From Aurantimonas coralicida DSM 14790 (GTDB lineage: Bacteria; Pseudomonadota; Alphaproteobacteria; Rhizobiales; Rhizobiaceae), in contig NZ_ATXK01000007.1 of assembly GCF_000421645.1 (NCBI RefSeq), positions 1-64,000 on the forward strand: 64,000 nucleotides of DNA. Direction: 5' to 3'. A program made the position numbers and the translations under genes. Shown here piece after piece: positions 52,794 through 61,714 of this stretch. Position 1 is the stretch's first letter. Every line of letters starts with the position of its first letter. The notes below the pieces were generated by a model. The model worked only from the letters and a program-made list of their open reading frames with translations. It was not told the DNA's origin and made no database searches.

Positions 52794-52837
52794 CTGTCTA
52801 TACAGGTAGCTGCGAACCCGCTGCCCTGTCTATACAG
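52794..52837. promoter_or_regulatory. Two identical GntR/PhnF-type operators
   Basis: CTGTCTATACAG occurs at 52794-52805 and again at 52826-52837, exactly 32 bases apart, about three helical turns. Each contains GTCTATAC, fitting the HutC-subfamily GT-N-TA-N-AC consensus. They lie in the short divergent region between the PhnM-like/phnF unit and the first phnD-like gene. The second copy is 14 bases before the phnD-like start, so it could block transcription or ribosome access. Confidence 0.75.
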
Positions 52838-52850
52838 AAGGACAAACAGA

Positions 52851-53708
52851 ATGCTTCGTTCGCTGGTTTTTGCTCTCGCCGCCTCGGTCGTCACTTCGGT
52901 GACGGCCATCGCCGGACCCGTCCGCTTCGCTGTCACCGACATCGAGGGGCTCGAAGCCCTGCAGCAGGAGTTCGGAGGTTTCCAGGAAGCGCTCGAAGCC
53001 GAGACCGGCCTCGATATCGAACTCATTTCCGTCAGCTCGCGCACGGCGGCCGTCGAGGCGCTGAACGCCGGACAGGTCGAGCTGGTCCTGACCGGCCCCG
53101 CCGAATACGTGGTGATGAAGGAGCTGAGCGATCCGCGCATCGTGGTCGCCTGGCAGCGCCCGGACTATTTTGCCCAGCTCGCCGTTCTCGCCGACGGGCC
53201 GATCCGCACCATCGAGGACCTGAAGGGCAAGAAGATCGCCTTCGGTTCGGTCGGCTCGACCTCGCAGCATCTGGGACCCGCCCAGGCGCTCGCAGACCAG
53301 GGCGTGAACTACGGCGTCGACTACGAGCCGGTGATCATTTCGCGCAACGTTGCGGCCGAGGCCCTGATCCGCGGCGACATCGCCGCGATGGGGCTCAATT
53401 TCGACCATCTCAACTCGATCCGGGCCGCCTTCCCCGACAAGGCCTTTGCCGTCGTCGCCCGCGGCCGCGATCTGCCCAATGACATCCTCGTTGCCCGCAA
53501 GGACATTCCCGAAGACGTCTACGAGACGATCCGCGACGCCTTTCTCGAGAACGGCAACGAACTGATGAACGCCGTCCTCAAGGGCGAGGACAATCAGAAG
53601 TTCAAGGGCGGCACCTTCCTGACCGACATCGACGACAGCGAGTACGACTATGTGCGCTCGATGTATCGCACCATCGGCGTCGACACCTTCACCGCCTTCG
53701 TCGAATGA
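52851..53708 (+). CDS. PhnD-like phosphonate/phosphite-binding protein (first transporter)
   Basis: 285 residues. A cleavable signal (MLRSLVFALAASVVTSVTAIA) precedes the PhnD-type solute-binding fold: VRFAVTDIEGLEALQQEFGGFQEALEAETG, VELVLTGPAEYVVMKEL, DLKGKKIAFGSVGSTSQHLGPAQAL (about 121-145), DILVARKDIPEDVYETIRDAF. It is shorter than the canonical PhnD at 61715 and quite different in sequence. AAGGA precedes the ATG. Overlaps the ATPase gene by 4 bases. A different phosphonate, phosphite or phosphate-ester ligand is possible. Confidence 0.85.
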   Translation: MLRSLVFALAASVVTSVTAIAGPVRFAVTDIEGLEALQQEFGGFQEALEAETGLDIELISVSSRTAAVEALNAGQVELVLTGPAEYVVMKELSDPRIVVAWQRPDYFAQLAVLADGPIRTIEDLKGKKIAFGSVGSTSQHLGPAQALADQGVNYGVDYEPVIISRNVAAEALIRGDIAAMGLNFDHLNSIRAAFPDKAFAVVARGRDLPNDILVARKDIPEDVYETIRDAFLENGNELMNAVLKGEDNQKFKGGTFLTDIDDSEYDYVRSMYRTIGVDTFTAFVE

Positions 53709-54556
53709 GCGTTCTTCTGGACCAGACGGCGGCCGCGAAGGCCGGTCCGTTTCACGCAGCCCTGTCGGCTCCCCCTCGCGGGGAGCCGGAACGATTGGAT
53801 GTCCCACCGGCCACGGCGCCGGGGGCAACGATCATCAGCACCCGTGATCTCGGCAAAGCCTACGCCAACGGCCGCCATGTCTTCGCCGGCGTGAAGATCG
53901 ACATCAGGAGCGATCAGCGTGTCGCGCTGATCGGCTCGAACGGCGCCGGCAAGTCGACGCTGCTCAAATGCCTCGTCGGCCTGCTGCCGCTCAGCGACGG
54001 CGAGATCATGACCTTGGGCGAGACCTTCCGGTCGGCCCCGAGCGGCGCGCAATTGCAGCGCCTTCGGCGGCAGATCGGTTTCGTCTTCCAGAACCACGGA
54101 CTGGTCGGGCGCCAGTCGGTGCTCACCAACGTCGTCCAGGGCAAGCTCGGCCTGCCCGGTGGATGGCGCGCCTGGCATCACGCCCTCGCCCGCGAGGACT
54201 GGCGCGAGGAAGCGATGCAGGTGCTTGCCGACAAGGCCTGCGCCCGCGCCGACCAGCTTTCCGGCGGCCAGGCCCAGCGCATCGCCATTGCGCGCGCGCT
54301 GATCAGAAAGCCGAAGCTGCTGATCGCCGACGAGCCCGCCGCGAGCCTCGACCCCTGGGTCGGTCGCGAGATCATGACGATCTTCTCCGACCTCGCCTCC
54401 GAGCACGGCATCACGCTGGTCTACACGACGCACGATATGGAGCATGCGATGCACTATTCGGACCGGATCATCGCCTTGAAGGCCGGCCGGGTGCATTTCG
54501 ATCTCCCAACACCGATGGTCGACCGGCAGCAGATGGAAGACGTCTTCAATGGGTGA
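53705..54556 (+). CDS. PhnC-like ABC transporter ATPase (first transporter)
   Basis: 283 residues with Walker A GSNGAGKST (about 79-87), Q-loop VFQNHGLVGRQSVLTNV, signature LSGGQAQR (about 183-190), Walker B LLIADEP and switch His TTHDMEHAM. The spacing and QNHGLVGRQSVLTNVVQGKLG region are typical of PhnC. The first ~45 residues are an unusual extension rich in Ala and Pro before the ATPase fold. Starts in the phnD-like stop and overlaps the permease by 8 bases. Confidence 0.88.
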   Translation: MSVLLDQTAAAKAGPFHAALSAPPRGEPERLDVPPATAPGATIISTRDLGKAYANGRHVFAGVKIDIRSDQRVALIGSNGAGKSTLLKCLVGLLPLSDGEIMTLGETFRSAPSGAQLQRLRRQIGFVFQNHGLVGRQSVLTNVVQGKLGLPGGWRAWHHALAREDWREEAMQVLADKACARADQLSGGQAQRIAIARALIRKPKLLIADEPAASLDPWVGREIMTIFSDLASEHGITLVYTTHDMEHAMHYSDRIIALKAGRVHFDLPTPMVDRQQMEDVFNG

Positions 54557-55355
54557 CGCGCCGGCTCGGATGCGCGCGCCCTCGCGTCTGCCCTCGATCT
54601 CGCCGATCAGCTTCACGCTGCTCGTCGCATTTGCAGCGGTCTTCCTGGTCTCGCTCGGCCAGGTCGCCCCGTCGCCCGAGCGGCTCGCCGCCGGGGCGCC
54701 GCAGATGGTCGAGCTGATCGGCCGCATGCTGCCGCCCAACCTGGAACCGACGTTCCTCCAGCGCATGGGCTGGCGCATTCTCGAAACCCTGCAGATCGCG
54801 CTCGTCGGCACGGTCATCGGCGTCGTCATCAGCCTGCCGATCGGCTGGCTCGCAGCGCGCGGCATCTCCCCGCTCGGGGCGTTCCGGCAGCTGCCACGGG
54901 GCATCATCTCGCTGTTTCGGACCATCCCGGATCTCGTCTGGGCACTGGTTTTCGTCTCGACCGTCGGGCTCGGCGCAATTGCCGGCACCATGACGATCGT
55001 TGTCGACACGATCGGCTTCTGCGGCCGGTTCTTCGCCGAAGCCATGGAAGAGGCCGACAAGAAGCCACAGGAAGCCTTGCGGGCGATCGGCGCCTCGCGG
55101 GTCAGCATCCTCTTCGGGGCGACGTTGCCGAGCATCATGCCGACGCTGATCAACAGCTCGCTCTTTGCGCTGGAAAAGGGGGTCCGCTCCTCGGTCGTCC
55201 TCGGCCTCGTCGGCGCCGGCGGCATTGGCCAGGAGCTGAAGGTTGCCTTCGACCTCTTCCAGTACCGCAACGCCTCGGCGATCATCCTCGCGATCTTCGC
55301 GATCGTGCTGGTGATGGAATATTTCACCGACCGGCTGCGTGCCCGGTTCGAGTGA
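54549..55355 (+). CDS. PhnE-like permease (first transporter)
   Basis: 268 residues with about six membrane helices. The binding-protein-dependent transport domain spans about 75-265, with FRTIPDLVWALVFVSTVGLG (about 138-157), the coupling segment KPQEALRAIGASRVSILFGATLPSIMP (about 175-201) and VLGLVGAGGIGQELKVAFDLFQYRNASAIIL, all typical of PhnE. Closes the first phnDCE-like set. The phnG gene follows after 114 bases. Confidence 0.88.
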   Translation: MGDAPARMRAPSRLPSISPISFTLLVAFAAVFLVSLGQVAPSPERLAAGAPQMVELIGRMLPPNLEPTFLQRMGWRILETLQIALVGTVIGVVISLPIGWLAARGISPLGAFRQLPRGIISLFRTIPDLVWALVFVSTVGLGAIAGTMTIVVDTIGFCGRFFAEAMEEADKKPQEALRAIGASRVSILFGATLPSIMPTLINSSLFALEKGVRSSVVLGLVGAGGIGQELKVAFDLFQYRNASAIILAIFAIVLVMEYFTDRLRARFE

Positions 55356-55392
55356 GCCGGCCATCGCAGGCCTGACGACCGCCACCGCCAAA

Positions 55393-55413
55393 GCGGGTCC
55401 TGTCGGGACCCGC
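55393..55413. terminator. Strong GC hairpin between first transporter and phnG
   Basis: GCGGGTCC, loop TGTCG, GGACCCGC: a perfect 8 bp stem, 38 bases after the phnE-like stop. No T-run follows. It may partly terminate, stabilise the upstream mRNA, or simply space the two operons. Confidence 0.4.
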
Positions 55414-55469
55414 GCTGACTGTCTCAGCAGACCGACGCCATCAGATCAGACCACAACGGACAGAATGCC

Positions 55470-55943
55470 ATGCCCTCCTCGGACAACCACTCCTCCGATC
55501 CCAGCCGGCCCGCGCGTCGCCGCGCCATGGAAGCCTTTGCAGCCAGCGATGCACACACGCTCGCAGCGGCCTGGGACGCGATCGCCGGCGAAGCGCCGGT
55601 CACCAGCCTGCGCGGCCCCGAGGTCGGGCTTGTCATGCTGCAGGGCCGGATCGGCGGCAGCGGCGCGCCGTTCAATATCGGCGAGGCCAGCGTCACGCGC
55701 GCCAGCATGCGCCTCGCCTCGGGCGAAGTCGGCCACGCGATGATCATGGGTCGCGACGCCGACCACGCGCGCCTCGCCGCGCAACTCGATGCCGGCTGGC
55801 AGCGCGACGACTGGCGAGCCGCGATCGAAGCCATGGTCGTCGGCCCCGCATTGACGAAGCAGGAGGAGGCCGACCGGCGCTCCGCCGAGGAGACCGAGGC
55901 GACGCGCGTCGACTTCTTCACGATGGTTCGGGGCGACGAATGA
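55470..55943 (+). CDS. phnG: C-P lyase subunit PhnG
   Basis: 157 residues: RRRAMEAFAASDAHTLAAAWDAI, TSLRGPEVGLVMLQGRIGGSGAPFNIGEASVTRASMRLASGEVGHAMIMGRDADHARLAAQLDA (about 45-108), matching PhnG. With PhnH, PhnI and PhnJ it forms the core complex; PhnG and PhnI with PhnH and PhnL make alpha-D-ribose 1-methylphosphonate 5-triphosphate from ATP and methylphosphonate. Stop overlaps phnH. The N-terminal 15 residues are low complexity and the start could be slightly later. Confidence 0.93.
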   Translation: MPSSDNHSSDPSRPARRRAMEAFAASDAHTLAAAWDAIAGEAPVTSLRGPEVGLVMLQGRIGGSGAPFNIGEASVTRASMRLASGEVGHAMIMGRDADHARLAAQLDAGWQRDDWRAAIEAMVVGPALTKQEEADRRSAEETEATRVDFFTMVRGDE

Positions 55944-56551
55944 TGAGCGGCACAATGACCACTACATTCCTCGAAGGTGGCTTCGCCGACCCCGTCTTCG
56001 ATGCCCAGGCCGCCTTTTTCGCGATCATGAATGCCTTTGCCCGGCCGGGCACGATCGTCGACCTTGGCGCGTTGGCCGCGCCGCCTTCGCCTGTCCCACC
56101 TGCGGCGGGGGCGATCCTTGCCGCGCTGGCCGACTACGACACGCCCCTCTGGCTCGACCCTGCGGCGCTCGGCGCCGGTGTCGCCGAATGGCTTGCCTTC
56201 CACACCGGTGCGGCGATCGTTCCCGAGCCGCAGGCTGCCGCCTTCGCCCTCGTCTGCGACCCGACCAAGCTGCCAGCCCTGTCGCAATTTTCCGCCGGCA
56301 CTGCGGCTTATCCCGATCGTTCGGCGACCCTGATCCTTTGCCTCCCGGCTCTTCGGGGCGGCGATCGGCTGCAGCTGACCGGCCCCGGCATAGAGACGAC
56401 CGCCTCCGTCAGCCCGTGCGGACTGCCGGACTTCTTCCTTGAGGATTGGGCCAACAATCGCGGCCTTTATCCCCGCGGCCTCGACATGCTGCTCGTTTCC
56501 GGCAGCGAAGCCCTCGGCCTGCCGCGCACCACCCAGATCGGAGATCGCTGA
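55940..56551 (+). CDS. phnH: C-P lyase subunit PhnH
   Basis: 203 residues. The conserved beginning GGFADPVFDAQAAFFAIMNAFARPGTIVDL (about 11-40) and LALADYDTPLWLDPA plus RSATLILCLPALRGGDRLQLTGPGIE (about 125-150) identify PhnH. It overlaps phnG by 4 bases and is one base from phnI. Part of the C-P lyase core complex. Confidence 0.93.
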   Translation: MMSGTMTTTFLEGGFADPVFDAQAAFFAIMNAFARPGTIVDLGALAAPPSPVPPAAGAILAALADYDTPLWLDPAALGAGVAEWLAFHTGAAIVPEPQAAAFALVCDPTKLPALSQFSAGTAAYPDRSATLILCLPALRGGDRLQLTGPGIETTASVSPCGLPDFFLEDWANNRGLYPRGLDMLLVSGSEALGLPRTTQIGDR

Positions 56552-56552
56552 G

Positions 56553-57683
56553 ATGTATGTCGCCGCCAAGGGAGGCGAAGCCGCAATCGCCAGCGCCCAC
56601 CGTCTTCTCGCCGACCGTCGTCGCGGCAACCGCGACGTCCCGGCACTGACACTGGAGCAGATCGCCGGTCAGCTGGCGCTCGCCGTCGACCGGGCGATGG
56701 CCGAGGGCTCGCTCTATGATCCGCAACTCGCCGCGATGGCCGTGCGTCAGGCACGGGGCGATCTGATCGAAGCGATCTTCCTGATCCGCGCCTATCGCAC
56801 CACCCTTCCCCGTTTCGGCAATTCGCAGCCGCTGGAGACCGGGAACATGCGGATCGAACGGCGGGTGTCGGCAACTTACAAGGATCTGCCGGGCGGCCAG
56901 TTGCTGGGCCCGACCTTCGACTACACCCATCGGCTGATCGACCCGGACATGGCGGGCGACGCGCCGGTCGAGGCCGGCGCGCGTCGCGACTGGCCGGGCG
57001 AAGCCTGTCCGCGGGTGACCGACATTCTCGGCGCCGACGGCCTGATCGAGCCGGACGGCGACGGGCCGGACGGCAAGCCGGGTGACCTGACCCGCGAGCC
57101 GATGGAATTTCCTGCCGGCCGCGACCTGCGACTGCAGGCACTGGCGCGCGGCGACGAGGGCTTCCTCCTGTCGCTCGCCTATTCGACCCAGCGCGGCTTT
57201 GCCCGCTCCCATCCCTTCGTCGGCGAAATCCGCATCGGCCTCGTCGATGTCGTGATGGACATGCCCGAAGTCGGCTTCCCGGTGACCATCGGTCGGGTCC
57301 GGATGACCGAGTGCCAGATGGTCAACCAGTTCCGGGGCTCGGCCAAGCAGCCGCCGCAATTCACCCGCGGCTACGGACTGGTCTTCGGCCAGTCCGAGCG
57401 CAAGGCAATGGCCATGAGCCTCGTCGACCGGGCGCTCAGGGCCGACGAGTTCGGCGAGGAACGCACCGCCCCCGCACAGGACGAGGAGTTCGTCATCGCC
57501 CATTCCGACAATGTCCAGGCCACCGGCTTCGTCGAGCACCTGAAGCTGCCGCATTATGTCGACTTCCAGGCCGAGCTCGATCTGGTGCGCCGCATGCGCC
57601 GGGAGCACGCCGCACGAGACATCGATGAGGGCAACGGAGAGACCGGCGACGACGAAGCCGCCGCGCGGGAGGCCGCCGAATGA
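56553..57683 (+). CDS. phnI: C-P lyase subunit PhnI
   Basis: 376 residues, beginning MYVAAKGGEAAIASAHRLLADRRRG, the typical PhnI start, with SLYDPQLAAMAVRQARGDLIEAIFLIRAYRTTLPR (about 53-87), RRVSATYKDLPGGQLLGPTFDYTHRLID and FARSHPFVGEIRIGLVDV. PhnI is the nucleosidase of the core complex. ATG 56553 follows the phnH stop by one base. The C-terminus is acidic and variable. Overlaps phnJ by 4 bases. Confidence 0.95.
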   Translation: MYVAAKGGEAAIASAHRLLADRRRGNRDVPALTLEQIAGQLALAVDRAMAEGSLYDPQLAAMAVRQARGDLIEAIFLIRAYRTTLPRFGNSQPLETGNMRIERRVSATYKDLPGGQLLGPTFDYTHRLIDPDMAGDAPVEAGARRDWPGEACPRVTDILGADGLIEPDGDGPDGKPGDLTREPMEFPAGRDLRLQALARGDEGFLLSLAYSTQRGFARSHPFVGEIRIGLVDVVMDMPEVGFPVTIGRVRMTECQMVNQFRGSAKQPPQFTRGYGLVFGQSERKAMAMSLVDRALRADEFGEERTAPAQDEEFVIAHSDNVQATGFVEHLKLPHYVDFQAELDLVRRMRREHAARDIDEGNGETGDDEAAAREAAE

Positions 57684-58576
57684 CCGCCGCCCTGCCCGCC
57701 TACAACTTCGCTTATCTCGATGAACAGACCAAGCGGATGATCCGCCGCGCGATCCTCAAGGCGATCGCGATCCCCGGCTACCAGGTCCCCTTCGCCTCCC
57801 GCGAAATGCCGATGCCCTACGGCTGGGGCACCGGCGGGGTGCAGGTGACCGCGTCAATCCTGGGGCCGAACGACGTCCTGAAGGTCATCGACCAGGGTGC
57901 CGACGACACCACCAACGCCGTGTCGATCCGCGCCTTCTTCGAGAAGACCGCGCAGGTCGCCACGACGACGCGGACGAGCGAGGCGACCATCGTCCAGACC
58001 CGTCACCGCATTCCCGAAACGCCGCTCACCGCCGGCCAGATCATCGTCTTCCAGGTTCCGATCCCCGAGCCCCTGCGGTTTCTCGAACCGCGTGAAACCG
58101 AAACGCGGGTGATGCACGCGCTGGAAGAATACGGGCTGATGCATGTGAAGCTCTACGAGGACATCGCCCGCCACGGCCACATCGCCACGACCTATGCCTA
58201 TCCGGTGAAGGTCGAGGGCCGCTACGTGATGGATCCCTCGCCGATCCCGAAATTCGACAATCCGAAAATGCACCGCTCGCCGGCCCTTCAGCTTTTCGGC
58301 GCCGGGCGTGAGAAGCGGATCTACGCCCTGCCGCCCTTCACCGACGTCGTGTCGCTGGATTTCGAGGATCACCCCTTCGCCGTTCAGGCTTTCGACCGCC
58401 CCTGTGCGCTCTGCGGCGCCGAGAACGTCTATCTCGACGAGGTCGTGACCGACGACCGCGGCGGGCGGATGTTCGTCTGTTCCGACACCGACCATTGCGA
58501 AACGCGGCGCGAGGCCGGCCATGCCGGCGACGGTGGACCGGCTCTACGGCAAGAGACCAGGCAGGGCGAGGCATGA
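57680..58576 (+). CDS. phnJ: C-P lyase PhnJ (radical SAM)
   Basis: 298 residues. The glycyl-radical candidate lies in AIPGYQVPF (Gly33), and the iron-sulfur/catalytic cysteines are C242, C245, C267 and C273 (CALCG to VCSDTDHC), the exact spacing of the E. coli enzyme. PhnJ cleaves the C-P bond of ribose-1-phosphonate-5-phosphate using S-adenosylmethionine. Overlaps phnI and phnK by 4 bases each. All key residues are present, so the pathway should be active. Confidence 0.97.
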   Translation: MTAALPAYNFAYLDEQTKRMIRRAILKAIAIPGYQVPFASREMPMPYGWGTGGVQVTASILGPNDVLKVIDQGADDTTNAVSIRAFFEKTAQVATTTRTSEATIVQTRHRIPETPLTAGQIIVFQVPIPEPLRFLEPRETETRVMHALEEYGLMHVKLYEDIARHGHIATTYAYPVKVEGRYVMDPSPIPKFDNPKMHRSPALQLFGAGREKRIYALPPFTDVVSLDFEDHPFAVQAFDRPCALCGAENVYLDEVVTDDRGGRMFVCSDTDHCETRREAGHAGDGGPALRQETRQGEA

Positions 58577-59361
58577 CATTGATGGACCAGGCATCGCCGC
58601 TTCTCACCGTTCGCGACCTCACCCGCCGCTATGGCGCCCGGGTCGGCTGCGAAGCCGTTTCGTTCGACGTGTGGCCCGGCGAGGTCGTCGCCATCGTCGG
58701 CGAGTCCGGCTCCGGCAAGACGACACTGCTGAACTGCATCGCAGCGCGCATGGCCCCGACGTCGGGCAGCGTCTCCTACGCCATGCGCGACGGCACGTTG
58801 CGCGATCTCGCCAGCCTCGGCGAGGCCGAACGACGCCTCCTGATGCGCACCGACTGGGGCTTCGTCCACCAGCATGCCGCCGACGGCCTGCGGATGCGGG
58901 TGTCGGCCGGCGCCAATGTCGGCGAACGGCTGATGGCGGTCGGCGAGCGCCATTATGGCGGCATTCGCGAGAGCGCCACCGACTGGCTGGGACGCGTGGA
59001 GATCGCTGCGGACCGCATCGACGACCGCCCGGACGCGTTCTCCGGCGGCATGCGCCAGCGCCTGCAGATCGCCCGCAATCTCGTCACCCGACCGCGCCTC
59101 GTCTTCATGGACGAGCCGACCGGCGGGCTCGACGTTTCGGTCCAGGCCCGGCTTCTCGACCTGATCCGCTCGCTGGTCGCCGAGATGGGCCTGTCGGTTG
59201 TGATCGTCACCCACGACCTCGCCGTGGCGCGGCTTCTCTCGCAGCGCATGATCGTCATGAAGGCCGGCCGCGTCATAGAACAGGGCCTGACCGACCGGGT
59301 CCTCGACGACCCGCACCATGCCTACACCCAGCTCCTTGTTGCCTCGATCCCGGAAAGCTGA
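58573..59361 (+). CDS. phnK: C-P lyase-associated ATPase PhnK
   Basis: 262 residues of the ABC ATPase type without a membrane partner: Walker A GESGSGKTT (about 43-51), signature FSGGMRQR (about 157), Walker B LVFMDEP and switch VTHDLAVARL. The HQHAADGLRMRVSAGANVGERLMAVGERHYG segment is characteristic of PhnK, which binds the C-P lyase core. Starts in the phnJ stop; phnL follows after 3 bases. Confidence 0.95.
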   Translation: MTLMDQASPLLTVRDLTRRYGARVGCEAVSFDVWPGEVVAIVGESGSGKTTLLNCIAARMAPTSGSVSYAMRDGTLRDLASLGEAERRLLMRTDWGFVHQHAADGLRMRVSAGANVGERLMAVGERHYGGIRESATDWLGRVEIAADRIDDRPDAFSGGMRQRLQIARNLVTRPRLVFMDEPTGGLDVSVQARLLDLIRSLVAEMGLSVVIVTHDLAVARLLSQRMIVMKAGRVIEQGLTDRVLDDPHHAYTQLLVASIPES

Positions 59362-59364
59362 GCC

Positions 59365-60087
59365 ATGTCCGTGCCTTCCCAGCCGATCCTCACGGTCCGC
59401 GACGTCGCCAAGTCCTTCAACATGCATCTGCGCGGCGGCATTCGCCTGCCGGTCGTCGAGGCGGCCTCCTTCACCGTCGCGCCCGGCGAATGCGTCGTGC
59501 TGGGCGGCCCCTCGGGGGTCGGCAAATCGTCGATCCTGCGCATGGTCTATGGAAATTACGCCGTCGATGCCGGCGAAATCCTGATCCGCGACGGGGCCAC
59601 TGGCAACCAGACGGACCTCGCCACCGGCGACCCGCGCCGGATCATCGCCCTTCGCCGCGACGCGATCGGCTATGTCAGCCAGTTCCTGCGCGCCATCCCG
59701 CGCGTGCCGGCGCTCGACGTCGTCGCTGAGCCGCTCGTCGCCCGTGGCACGGCGCCCGAGGCGGCGCGCGAACGGGCCCGCGTTCTGCTGGCCCGCCTCA
59801 ATCTGCCCGAGCCGCTGTTCGAGCTGCCGCCCGCCACCTTCTCCGGCGGCGAGAAGCAGCGGGTGAACATCGCCCGCGGCTTCATCACCGACCACCCGCT
59901 GCTGCTGCTCGACGAACCGACCGCCTCGCTCGACGCGCAGAACCGCGACGTGGTCTGCGAGATGATCAAGGCCAAGACCGCGGCGGGCACCGCCGTGCTC
60001 GGCATCTTCCACGATGCGGCGGTGCGCGAGCGGATCGCGACGCGGATCATCGATGTCTCAGCCTTCTCCGCCCGCAAGGCGGCCTGA
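59365..60087 (+). CDS. phnL: C-P lyase-associated ATPase PhnL
   Basis: 240 residues. Walker A GPSGVGKSS (about 49-57), signature FSGGEKQR (about 163-170), Walker B LLLLDEP and FHDAAVRERIATR, where the usual switch His is kept. The segment GYVSQFLRAIPRVPALDVVAEPL (about 101-123) identifies PhnL, which with PhnGHI forms the phosphonate ribonucleotide. Its stop is directly followed by the acetyltransferase ATG. Confidence 0.95.
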   Translation: MSVPSQPILTVRDVAKSFNMHLRGGIRLPVVEAASFTVAPGECVVLGGPSGVGKSSILRMVYGNYAVDAGEILIRDGATGNQTDLATGDPRRIIALRRDAIGYVSQFLRAIPRVPALDVVAEPLVARGTAPEAARERARVLLARLNLPEPLFELPPATFSGGEKQRVNIARGFITDHPLLLLDEPTASLDAQNRDVVCEMIKAKTAAGTAVLGIFHDAAVRERIATRIIDVSAFSARKAA

Positions 60088-60702
60088 ATGCCGAAGCTCT
60101 CCCTATCGCCGCTGGTCCACCCCAGCGCCGAGATCGAGGATTGCGCTCTCGGGCGCTACATCGAGATCGCCGAACGCTGCCGCCTGACCGAGACCGTCCT
60201 CGGCGACTATTCCTACGTGATGGAAGACGGCAGCATCTGGTGCACGGCGATCGGCAAGTTCGTGAACATCGCCGCTTGCGTCCGCATCAACGCCACCAAC
60301 CACCCGACATGGCGCGCCACCCAGCACCATTTCACCTACCGGGCCGGTGATTATTTTGACGGTGAAGAGAACGAAGCGGGCTTCTTCGACTGGCGCCGCG
60401 CGCACCGGGTCGTCATCGGCCACGATGTCTGGATCGGCCATGGCGCGACGATCCTGCCCGGCGTCACCATCGGCAACGGCGCCGCGATCGGCGCGGGCGC
60501 GGTCGTCTCGAAGGACGTGCCGGCTTACACGATCGTCGGCGGCGTTCCCGCCCGGCCGATCCGGCCGCGTTTTGACGCCGAGATCGGCGCGCGCATGGAT
60601 GCGCTGGCGTGGTGGGACTGGCCGCACGAGACGCTGCGCGCCGCCCTCGCCGACTTCCAAAGCCTTGACGCGCGGGCGTTTCTCGACCGTCACGGCGGAT
60701 AA
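60088..60702 (+). CDS. Hexapeptide-repeat acetyltransferase of the phn operon
   Basis: 204 residues of left-handed beta-helix type with hexapeptide repeats ([49 protein letters not shown], about 112-142) and a C-terminal helix. It belongs to the xenobiotic acetyltransferase group often encoded in phn operons between phnL and phnM/N. The His of the ATNHP segment (about 70) is the usual catalytic base. Acetylation of an aminoalkylphosphonate, like the unrelated PhnO, is a possible role. No spacing to phnL. Confidence 0.85.
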   Translation: MPKLSLSPLVHPSAEIEDCALGRYIEIAERCRLTETVLGDYSYVMEDGSIWCTAIGKFVNIAACVRINATNHPTWRATQHHFTYRAGDYFDGEENEAGFFDWRRAHRVVIGHDVWIGHGATILPGVTIGNGAAIGAGAVVSKDVPAYTIVGGVPARPIRPRFDAEIGARMDALAWWDWPHETLRAALADFQSLDARAFLDRHGG

Positions 60703-60730
60703 TCCGCCGCGCTTCGATGCTGCCGAGCGG

Positions 60731-60759
60731 CTGTCATCGAACGTTTAGAAAGTCGTCAT
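60731..60759 (+). promoter_or_regulatory. Pho-box-like repeats upstream of phnC
   Basis: CTGTCAT (60731-60737), CGTTTAG (60742-60748) and TCGTCAT (60753-60759) are spaced by exactly 11 bases, the PhoB half-site period. The first matches the CTGTCAT consensus perfectly, the third at most positions and the middle one poorly. They lie 59 bases before the phnC start. Confidence 0.5.
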
Positions 60760-60817
60760 CGCACCCACATGGAGCGCTCCTAAGAGTCACCCGTCGAGAC
60801 GCTGGACGGGAGCCCGC

Positions 60818-61675
60818 ATGAGCGCCATAGCGATCAAAGACCTGTCCAAGCGCTTCGCCCTGAAGCAGGCGCTCGACAAGGTCAGCCTGACCATTGCCGA
60901 AGGCGAAATGGTCGCGCTGATCGGCGCGTCCGGTTCCGGCAAGTCGACGCTGATCCGCCATATTGCCGGCCTCGAACGCGCCGACCGCGGCACCGGATCG
61001 AGCATCGCGCTGTTCGGCGCACCGATCCAGTCCGACGGCCGGCTCGGCGCCGGCGCGCGCGCCATGCGCCGCGAGATCGGCGTCATCTTCCAGCAGTTCA
61101 ATCTCGTCTCGCGGCTGCCGGTCATCACCAATGTCCTCCTCGGCAATCTCGGCCGGATTCCGCGCTGGCGCGGCACGCTCGGCTGGTTCTCGCGCGATGA
61201 GAAACTTGCGGCGCGCGCCGCGCTCGGCCGCGTCGGCATTCCGGAAGTCGCCTGGCAGCGCGCCTCCACCCTGTCCGGCGGCCAGCAGCAGCGCGCGGCC
61301 ATCGCCCGCTGCCTCGTGCAGAAATCCCGCGTCATCCTTGCCGACGAGCCGATCGCCTCGCTCGATCCGGCCTCGGCCCGCCGCGTCATGGACGTGATCG
61401 CCGAGATCAACCGCACCGACGGGATCACCGCCGTCGTGTCGCTGCATCAGGTCGAATATGCCCGCCGCTACTGCCCCCGCACCATCGCGCTGCGCGGCGG
61501 CGAGGTCGTCTATGACGGCCCCTCCCACGCACTGACCAACGCCTTTCTGACCGAGCTCTACGGCGCGGATTCGGAAGAGCTCGTCCTGCCGGACGCACTG
61601 CCGGTCGACGCCGACAGGCGCGTCCGGGCAACGAAGCAGGCGCCGGTCACCGCACCGGCGCTCGTGCCGGCCTGA
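60818..61675 (+). CDS. phnC: Phosphonate ABC transporter ATPase PhnC
   Basis: 285 residues: Walker [10 protein letters not shown] (about 33-41), [21 protein letters not shown] (about 92-112), signature LSGGQQQR (about 157), Walker B VILADEP and switch [10 protein letters not shown]. This is canonical PhnC including the [16 protein letters not shown] insertion. The last ~35 residues form a Val/Ala-rich tail absent from many homologs. Behind the Pho-box-like repeats; phnD follows after 39 bases. Confidence 0.95.
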   Translation: MSAIAIKDLSKRFALKQALDKVSLTIAEGEMVALIGASGSGKSTLIRHIAGLERADRGTGSSIALFGAPIQSDGRLGAGARAMRREIGVIFQQFNLVSRLPVITNVLLGNLGRIPRWRGTLGWFSRDEKLAARAALGRVGIPEVAWQRASTLSGGQQQRAAIARCLVQKSRVILADEPIASLDPASARRVMDVIAEINRTDGITAVVSLHQVEYARRYCPRTIALRGGEVVYDGPSHALTNAFLTELYGADSEELVLPDALPVDADRRVRATKQAPVTAPALVPA

Positions 61676-61714
61676 AGTCACCACGACAGCCAAACGCAAC
61701 AGGGGAACAACGCC

